Below, piece by piece: positions 5,812 through 9,637 of a stretch of DNA of 9,637 nt. The translations under genes were made by a program, and so were the position numbers. Under the pieces are notes generated by a model. That model did no database searches. It was not told where the DNA came from and saw only the letters and a list, made by a program, of their open reading frames with translations. Position 1 is the first letter of the stretch. Each line of letters begins with the position of its first letter. The DNA comes from Rhodothermales bacterium (GTDB lineage Bacteria; Bacteroidota; Rhodothermia; Rhodothermales; UBA10348): NCBI GenBank assembly GCA_013003255.1, contig JABDJZ010000141.1, forward strand, positions 1 through 9,637, written 5' to 3'.

Positions 5812-6238
5812 GTGCGTTTGGGCGGTCCGACTCCGGTGAGGTGCTGTCCGCGGGTGCAGGGCGGCCTCGTCTCCGGTTGGGAATCCGTTGAGGATGTCAA
5901 GGAACTGAGCCATTCCCTGACGAAGTTGGTGCCAACACCCCCCTACTCGGGCGACGGGACCAGACTCTGCGACACGATGTCCGAAATGTGTTACTGCCCT
6001 GACGCTCTGATTTCGGAGTCCGAATCCTCAGGCCGCGTAGTCCCGATTTAAGTCCCGATCCGGGACTTTGCCTCATCTTGAGCCATTACCCGCGGTGGCC
6101 GGGTAATCTCAAGCGGGTACAACTCTGTCCGAACCCGCGTGACGGATTATCAGATTGAGTCCGGCCAACAGCGGTGGCGCCGGCAAAACCCGCGATGTAC
6201 CCGCTGCCTGGAAGAACGGGGCGCCGGCCTTGCGGTGC
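5812..6238. other. Gene-free interval between tRNA-Arg and the symporter gene
   Basis: No reading frame in these 427 bases has a recognisable product. An 84-codon plus-strand frame starting inside the tRNA terminator (5797-6051) has no coding character. What stands out is a run of inverted repeats at 6007-6138, described separately, and two 9-base direct copies of GGCGCCGGC at 6176-6184 and 6220-6228. The tRNA (plus) and the symporter (minus) converge here, so the interval carries the 3' ends of both transcripts. Confidence 0.7.
6007..6138. other. Cluster of inverted repeats with alternative pairings
   Basis: There are three compact dyads. The first is TTCGGA-G-TCCGAA (6012-6024), flanked by CTGA/TCAG (6007-6010, 6028-6031). 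The second is AAGTCCCG-ATC-CGGGACTT (6050-6068); a second copy of AGTCCCGAT at 6039-6047 competes for the same right arm. The third is CTTGAG-CC-ATTACCCG, loop CGGTGGC, CGGGTAAT-CTCAAG (6077-6113), a 14-bp stem with a 2-base bulge. In addition TACCCGC (6087-6093) and ACCCGC (6133-6138) can each pair with GCGGGTA (6113-6119), which would break the third hairpin. The cluster could be a 3' UTR or terminator array for the convergent transcripts, or a structured small RNA. Strand and function are unknown. Confidence 0.5.
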
Positions 6239-7537
6239 TTACGCCGCCTTGGCGTTGAGCGCGTTCTCCGAGGCAGCCACGACGGTTGCCACCGTGAGAT
6301 CCCCCGAGACGTTGGTCACGGTCCGGCACATATCCAGGATTCGGTCCACGCCGAGAATCAGCGCGATTCCAGCACTTGGGACGCCCACGGACTCAAGGAT
6401 GATGACCAGCATCACGATGCCGGCGCTCGGAACCGCGGCCGTACCGATCGAGGCCAGAACCGCCGTGAACACGATGGTCAACTGTGCGGCCAGATCAAGT
6501 CCCATCCCCAGTGTCTGCGCGATGAATACCGCGGCGACAGCCTGGTAGAGTCCCGTCCCATCCATGTTGATGGTCGCGCCGAGTGGAAGCACGAAGGAGG
6601 ACACCTCCTCGGATACGCCCAGCTCATTCTCGGCGATCTCCATGGTGACGGGCAGTGTCGCACCGCTCGAGGAGGTCGAGAAGGCCACCAATTGGACCGG
6701 AATGATCTTCTGCGCGAACTCCTTGATGCTGAAGGGCGTCAGGAATTTCAGCATGGCCGAGTACGTGATCCCCATGTGGATCACAAGCCCCAGCAGGACC
6801 GCGATGCAGTAGTAACCCAGGGCGGCCAACAGTTCAACGATGTCGGCCAGGTTGTCGCCGGCGATTGAGGTGATGGTATCTGCCATCAGTGCGAATACAC
6901 CTATCGGCGCCATCAGCATGATGATCTCCACCAGCTTGATCACCAGGTCATTCGCTGCCTCAAAGACATCGTACAGAATCTTGGCCTGGGCCTTGGGAAT
7001 CATCAGCATCCCAATCCCGAGGAAGATGGCAAAGAACACCACCTGAAGCATGTTGCGGTTGCTCGAGGCGGAGCCAAAGAAGTTCTCCGGCACGATGTCC
7101 ACAATGGGCTGAAGCGGCCCGCGTTCTTCCACGGCCGCCAGGGCCGAACCCGCACGATCCTGCGCCTCCTGCGCGTAGGTCTCCTCCAGCTGCGTCCGCA
7201 TCTCCGGGGGAACGGTATCGCCCGGACGCATGATGTTGACGATGGCCAGGCCGATGATCAGCGCGACCACGGTTGTGGCCATGTAGATCCCGATGGTCTT
7301 GCCGCCAATTCTGGACAGTTTCTTCAGGTCCGAAAGCGACGCCACACCGGTGACGAGCGACACCAGAATGAGGGGGACGGCGATCAGCTTCAGCAGATTG
7401 ATGAAGATGGTGCCGAACGGCGCGATCCAGTCGCTGGTAAACCCACTCCACCCCGAGGCTGCGGCAAAAATGCCAAACACGACGCCGAGAACGAGGCCGA
7501 CGATGATCTGCCAGTGGAGTTTCTTGTACCAGGCCAT
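6239..7537 (-). CDS. Dicarboxylate/amino acid:cation symporter (DAACS/glutamate transporter family)
   Basis: This 432-residue inner-membrane secondary transporter takes up acidic amino acids or dicarboxylates with Na+ or H+. The family hallmarks are in order: the serine-rich hairpin 1 tip STSSSGATLP (287-296), the TM7 cation-site motif NMDGT (324-328), the hairpin 2 tip GTAAVPSAG (365-373), and TM8 with D398, D402, R405, T406, N409 and D413 (DMCRTVTNVSGD). An Arg at 405 is typical of members that bind a side-chain carboxylate (glutamate/aspartate type), whereas neutral amino-acid members usually lack it. Substrate is therefore inferred as acidic amino acid, but dicarboxylate is not excluded. 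The loop at about 106-150 is hydrophilic. The ATG at 7537 precedes a normal first helix; no clear Shine-Dalgarno is seen. It appears to be a single-gene transcript. Confidence 0.95.
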   Translation of the reverse strand: MAWYKKLHWQIIVGLVLGVVFGIFAAASGWSGFTSDWIAPFGTIFINLLKLIAVPLILVSLVTGVASLSDLKKLSRIGGKTIGIYMATTVVALIIGLAIVNIMRPGDTVPPEMRTQLEETYAQEAQDRAGSALAAVEERGPLQPIVDIVPENFFGSASSNRNMLQVVFFAIFLGIGMLMIPKAQAKILYDVFEAANDLVIKLVEIIMLMAPIGVFALMADTITSIAGDNLADIVELLAALGYYCIAVLLGLVIHMGITYSAMLKFLTPFSIKEFAQKIIPVQLVAFSTSSSGATLPVTMEIAENELGVSEEVSSFVLPLGATINMDGTGLYQAVAAVFIAQTLGMGLDLAAQLTIVFTAVLASIGTAAVPSAGIVMLVIILESVGVPSAGIALILGVDRILDMCRTVTNVSGDLTVATVVAASENALNAKAA

Positions 7538-7605
7538 GGAAGCGGGCGTTTGGGGGGTGTTCTCGAGATAGACCGGCCTGCCCAGGAGTCAGGCGCGGAC
7601 CGAAG

Positions 7606-7620
7606 GCATGTCGCACATGC
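7606..7620 (-). promoter_or_regulatory. Dyad upstream of the symporter gene
   Basis: GCATG-TCGCA-CATGC is a perfect 5-bp dyad, 69-83 bases before the symporter start. A second one, GCCTG-N9-CAGGC (7576-7594), is closer. A possible minus-strand promoter, CTGACT and TATCTC with 16 bases between, lies in the same stretch but matches the consensus poorly. Either dyad could be an operator. Confidence 0.25.
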
Positions 7621-7651
7621 CGAGCCCGCCAAGAAACAGTCGGTTGGGCCT

Positions 7652-7684
7652 AGAAAGCAAGCGGCCGGAGCAATGCGCTCCGGC
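7652..7684 (-). terminator. Terminator after the DUF5683 gene
   Basis: On the minus strand, GCCGGAGC-loop GCATT-GCTCCGGC forms a perfect 8-bp GC-rich stem (7664-7684), followed by the T-rich CGCTTGCTTTCT. It lies 24 bases past the stop codon of the DUF5683 gene and before the symporter promoter region, so it probably ends the envelope cluster transcript. Confidence 0.6.
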
Positions 7685-7708
7685 GGGGCTACGGCCCGGC
7701 CCCTGACG

Positions 7709-8686
7709 CTAGAGTCGCACGCGGAGCGAGACGGTGGGCGCGGGCGGTCCGAACTGCTGATACTCCAGCGTCATCGCGGTGGAAATCCTGTCATTCCGCA
7801 GCTTCGCGGTCACCGCGGCATCAATGGCGGCCAGCAGGTGGTTCACCACGAAGAGGCTCGACAGATGGGAAGCCGTACGCAAGAGGTCCTGCGCGGCGGC
7901 GTGTTCCTCCGCGTAGCGGTAGAACGTGGCCGAGACGTTGGGCTTCGTGTTTCCGGGGCCCGTCTGCTCCGGGTCGATGGCCGGCGTGAATGAGCCATCC
8001 GATAGCACCCAGGCAGGGTAATCTTCCCAGCCGGGAGCAAACTGGAAGTACTTGCCGATCAACTCGTAATACTGCTGGTCCGCAAAATCCGGAAGCTGGT
8101 GCGAGAACGTGGCCCCCGTCTCCGGGTGGAATACCTGGCGCTCGATTGCCTGAATCTGGTTGAAGTAGGCGTTTACCGCAGACTGCTCGCTGGAGGACCA
8201 CGCCTCGGGACGTGTGAAATCAATCTCCAGTGGAGCGGATGCCGGCGGAGCCGAAACCTGATGACCAAATTCCTGCTGGAGGTAGGTCACGTAGTCGTTG
8301 AGCCATCGCCCGTACTGCACGGGGTCCCACTCGGCATGCGCAAACGCCCGGAAGTCATCTTCGCCCGACAGTCCTCGGGACCGGGTAATGGACCAAACGG
8401 CAAAGACAGTTGCCTCGAGGCCGAGCGCAATCGCGGCCTTGGTCCAGGTGCGGTTGTACGCCTGTCCTGCACCGGGTACCAATGCCGAGAGGCCGGAGGC
8501 CAGTGGAATGCTGCGGGCGCCCTGGGCCCGGGCACCGGGAAACCAGGATTCGGCCTCGGGGGCCATCGGCCCGCGCAGGAGTTCGGCGCGCAGTTCGGCC
8601 ATGGCCGGAGGATCACCGGCGTCGAGGACCTGGCCGTTGGCCGCCAGCGGCATCCACAACAGCAAACCGAGCAGAATGGCGCGCAT
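7709..8686 (-). CDS. DUF5683-like secreted/envelope protein
   Basis: This 325-residue protein starts with a signal peptide (1-19, ending ...AANG-Q). The core signature is LASGLSALVPGAGQAYNRTWTKAAI (about 62-86), the small-residue/Gly-rich PGxGQxYN motif characteristic of DUF5683 proteins of Bacteroidota and relatives. A hydrophobic segment follows (about 83-100), and a second one occurs near the C-terminus (about 275-295, SSLFVVNHLLAAIDAAVTAKL). The region between is polar and aromatic-rich (about 110-265). It lacks catalytic motifs that I recognise. It probably sits in the periplasm or is associated with the envelope; function unknown. The start codon lies two bases after the stop of the thioredoxin gene, so the two are certainly cotranscribed. 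Confidence 0.8.
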   Translation of the reverse strand: MRAILLGLLLWMPLAANGQVLDAGDPPAMAELRAELLRGPMAPEAESWFPGARAQGARSIPLASGLSALVPGAGQAYNRTWTKAAIALGLEATVFAVWSITRSRGLSGEDDFRAFAHAEWDPVQYGRWLNDYVTYLQQEFGHQVSAPPASAPLEIDFTRPEAWSSSEQSAVNAYFNQIQAIERQVFHPETGATFSHQLPDFADQQYYELIGKYFQFAPGWEDYPAWVLSDGSFTPAIDPEQTGPGNTKPNVSATFYRYAEEHAAAQDLLRTASHLSSLFVVNHLLAAIDAAVTAKLRNDRISTAMTLEYQQFGPPAPTVSLRVRL

Positions 8687-8688
8687 GG

Positions 8689-9357
8689 CTACAGGTAGGG
8701 GGTGATGAATCGCTCGAAAATGTCGAAGCTGCGCTGCCCTAGCAGGTAGCGCCGAACGGTCCCCTCGCGGTCGATTACAAAGGAGGTCGGCCGAATCGTA
8801 AAGGCGTCGGCAAACGGGGCGGGCAGTGGGGTCCCGGGCTCAACATTGGCGGAGAACGTGTCCAGGGACAGGAAGTCCTCGAACCCCTTGAGCGTGTTGG
8901 TGTCTTCGTCGGAAAGAGAGAGCACGACCAGATCATCGGGGTACTTCTTCGCCAGCCGGTTCAACTCCGGAATCTCCTGAAGGCACGGGGCACACCAAGT
9001 GGCCCAGAAATTCAACAGCACCACTTTGCCGCGAAGCTGCTCCAGATCAAGGTCTTCACCCGTATCGACGGCCTTGAACGCGAAATTCCCGGCCTCCGTA
9101 TTGAGTGCCATGTCGACGATTTCGGGCTGGTCGGTGCCTTCCGCCACGAACATGACCGGCTGCGCGTTGGACGCCTGCAGCGTGATGACGATCAGCGCGA
9201 GCGATGACAGGACCAGGGCACCGGAAAGCAGCGCACCGACCCACTCGGTGGCGTCGGCGGGCTTGTGCCCGGGCCTTTTTCCCAGCAGGAAATAGAGGAA
9301 CGTAATACCGACGGCCATCATCAGGACGGCAGCGGCGAGTATGAGCGTGAGATCCAT
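8689..9357 (-). CDS. Membrane-anchored TlpA/ResA-like thioredoxin-fold protein
   Basis: This 222-residue protein has two N-terminal hydrophobic segments (about 2-25 and 40-61) separated by a basic loop (GKRPGHK), then a periplasmic linker and a thioredoxin-like domain (about 88-222). The redox centre is WATWCAPC, with Cys122 and Cys125. The conserved cis-proline is at about 190 (IRPTSFVID), followed by the GTVRRYLLG strand typical of TlpA/ResA proteins. The positive loop between the helices predicts both termini outside the cytoplasm, putting the CxxC domain in the periplasm. Members of this family reduce cysteines of periplasmic apoproteins such as apocytochromes c, or deliver electrons for other envelope repair tasks. 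No cytochrome-maturation gene is nearby to decide. It follows the outer-membrane gene by 12 bases and precedes the DUF5683 gene by two. Confidence 0.9.
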   Translation of the reverse strand: MDLTLILAAAVLMMAVGITFLYFLLGKRPGHKPADATEWVGALLSGALVLSSLALIVITLQASNAQPVMFVAEGTDQPEIVDMALNTEAGNFAFKAVDTGEDLDLEQLRGKVVLLNFWATWCAPCLQEIPELNRLAKKYPDDLVVLSLSDEDTNTLKGFEDFLSLDTFSANVEPGTPLPAPFADAFTIRPTSFVIDREGTVRRYLLGQRSFDIFERFITPYL

Positions 9358-9369
9358 CGGGTTACCGGA

Positions 9370-9637
9370 TCAGAAGAGGTCGAAACCAAAGAGCACACCG
9401 GCATGCCACTGCATGCCGCCGCCGTACTGGACGCTGGATCGCCCATCGGGCGTGACGAAGCCGTCATCCAGCTGGAAGTCAAACGTATCCAGGCCGTAGG
9501 TCCCGGAAATGAAGACCGCCGTAGGCAGCAGATAGAACGAACCGAGTCCAAGCCGGAGTTCCGCACCTGTATCGGTTCGGATCTGGTCCGCGCCCGGGAA
9601 ATCGCCGCGCCACGCCGTCACGGCATCCGCGTAGAGC
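9370..9637 (-). CDS. C-terminal end of an outer-membrane beta-barrel protein (possibly behind a TolB-like propeller)
   Basis: Only the last 88 codons are present; the frame is open through the right edge (codons LYADA... lie before an internal GTG at 9621 that should not be taken as the start). The sequence alternates short amphipathic strands with turns: RTDTGAELRLGLGSFYLLP, TAVFISGTYGLDTFDFQ and QWHAGVLFGFDLF. It ends in Phe with alternating aromatic or hydrophobic residues, as expected for a signal read by the BAM barrel-insertion machinery. The pattern AWRG...TGAELRL...FYLLPT...YGLD...GVLFGFD resembles, from memory, barrel tails of Bacteroidota/Rhodothermota proteins annotated as TolB-like or WD40-like 'biopolymer transporter'. 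That identity cannot be settled from this fragment. Confidence 0.7.
   Translation of the reverse strand, partial: LYADAVTAWRGDFPGADQIRTDTGAELRLGLGSFYLLPTAVFISGTYGLDTFDFQLDDGFVTPDGRSSVQYGGGMQWHAGVLFGFDLF

Noticed and set aside
5683..5913. Minus-strand 76-codon frame across tRNA-Arg
   Set aside because: It contains GGFEPPASGTGIQRSIQLSYKR, the well-known spurious translation of the antisense of a tRNA-Arg gene. It is not a protein gene.
5797..6051. Plus-strand 84-codon frame after the tRNA as a possible integrated-element remnant
   Set aside because: It begins inside the tRNA terminator, has no ribosome-binding site and no recognisable motif. A 9-base match to the tRNA T-arm end (CGAATCCTC, near 6021) is too short to call an attachment site.
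6155..6868. Plus-strand 237-codon frame opposite the symporter gene
   Set aside because: It is antisense to a symporter with all family motifs intact; the translation is Asp/His/Arg/Gly-rich shadow sequence.
1..9637. Search for CRISPR arrays, insertion sequences, toxin-antitoxin pairs or defence genes
   Set aside because: No regularly spaced repeats, terminal inverted repeats with a transposase, or recognisable defence domains were seen. The CPBP protease family is sometimes labelled 'Abi', but here it is packed with cdsA, which argues for a housekeeping role.

Overview
The window is a GC-rich bacterial chromosome segment. All recognisable protein genes lie on the minus strand, with a single plus-strand tRNA in the middle. 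The gene content points to the Bacteroidota/Rhodothermota side of the tree, probably a Rhodothermales-like bacterium: a DUF5683 envelope protein, an outer-membrane barrel end of the kind found behind TolB-like propellers, a tiny basic C-tail membrane protein, weak or absent Shine-Dalgarno sequences, and high GC. This placement is an inference from family distribution, not from a marker gene search.

Layout, in the direction of minus-strand transcription (right to left). (1) Positions 9637-7709 hold an envelope cluster: the last 88 codons of an outer-membrane beta-barrel protein, a membrane-anchored TlpA/ResA-like thioredoxin, and a secreted DUF5683 protein, closed by a hairpin terminator near 7652-7684. 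(2) Positions 7537-6239 hold a glutamate/dicarboxylate:cation symporter with all the family signatures. (3) Positions 6238-5812 are about 430 bases without a credible gene, but contain a cluster of inverted repeats at 6007-6138 with mutually exclusive pairings. (4) Position 5698 starts tRNA-Arg(CCG), with encoded CCA, a sigma70-like promoter and its own terminator. It diverges from a sigma-70-family factor (5553-4741) that appears to carry two successive region-4-like segments. (5) Positions 4635-3300 and 3303-2512 hold a translationally overlapping trio: a CPBP/CAAX-type intramembrane protease, a DUF2007 protein and the CDP-diglyceride synthase CdsA. (6) Positions 2424-1 hold a 65-residue membrane protein, the mismatch-repair ATPase MutL, and the start of TilS (tRNA-Ile lysidine synthetase), which runs off the left edge. 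mutL and tilS overlap by four bases.

Most of this is core housekeeping: phospholipid synthesis, DNA repair, tRNA modification and amino-acid uptake. I see no transposon, prophage, CRISPR array, toxin-antitoxin pair or defence island. The points most worth a second look are the sigma factor with two region-4-like parts, the structured gap at 6007-6138, the hairpin directly in front of the protease start codon, and a MutL that keeps one half of the endonuclease metal site and lacks the other.
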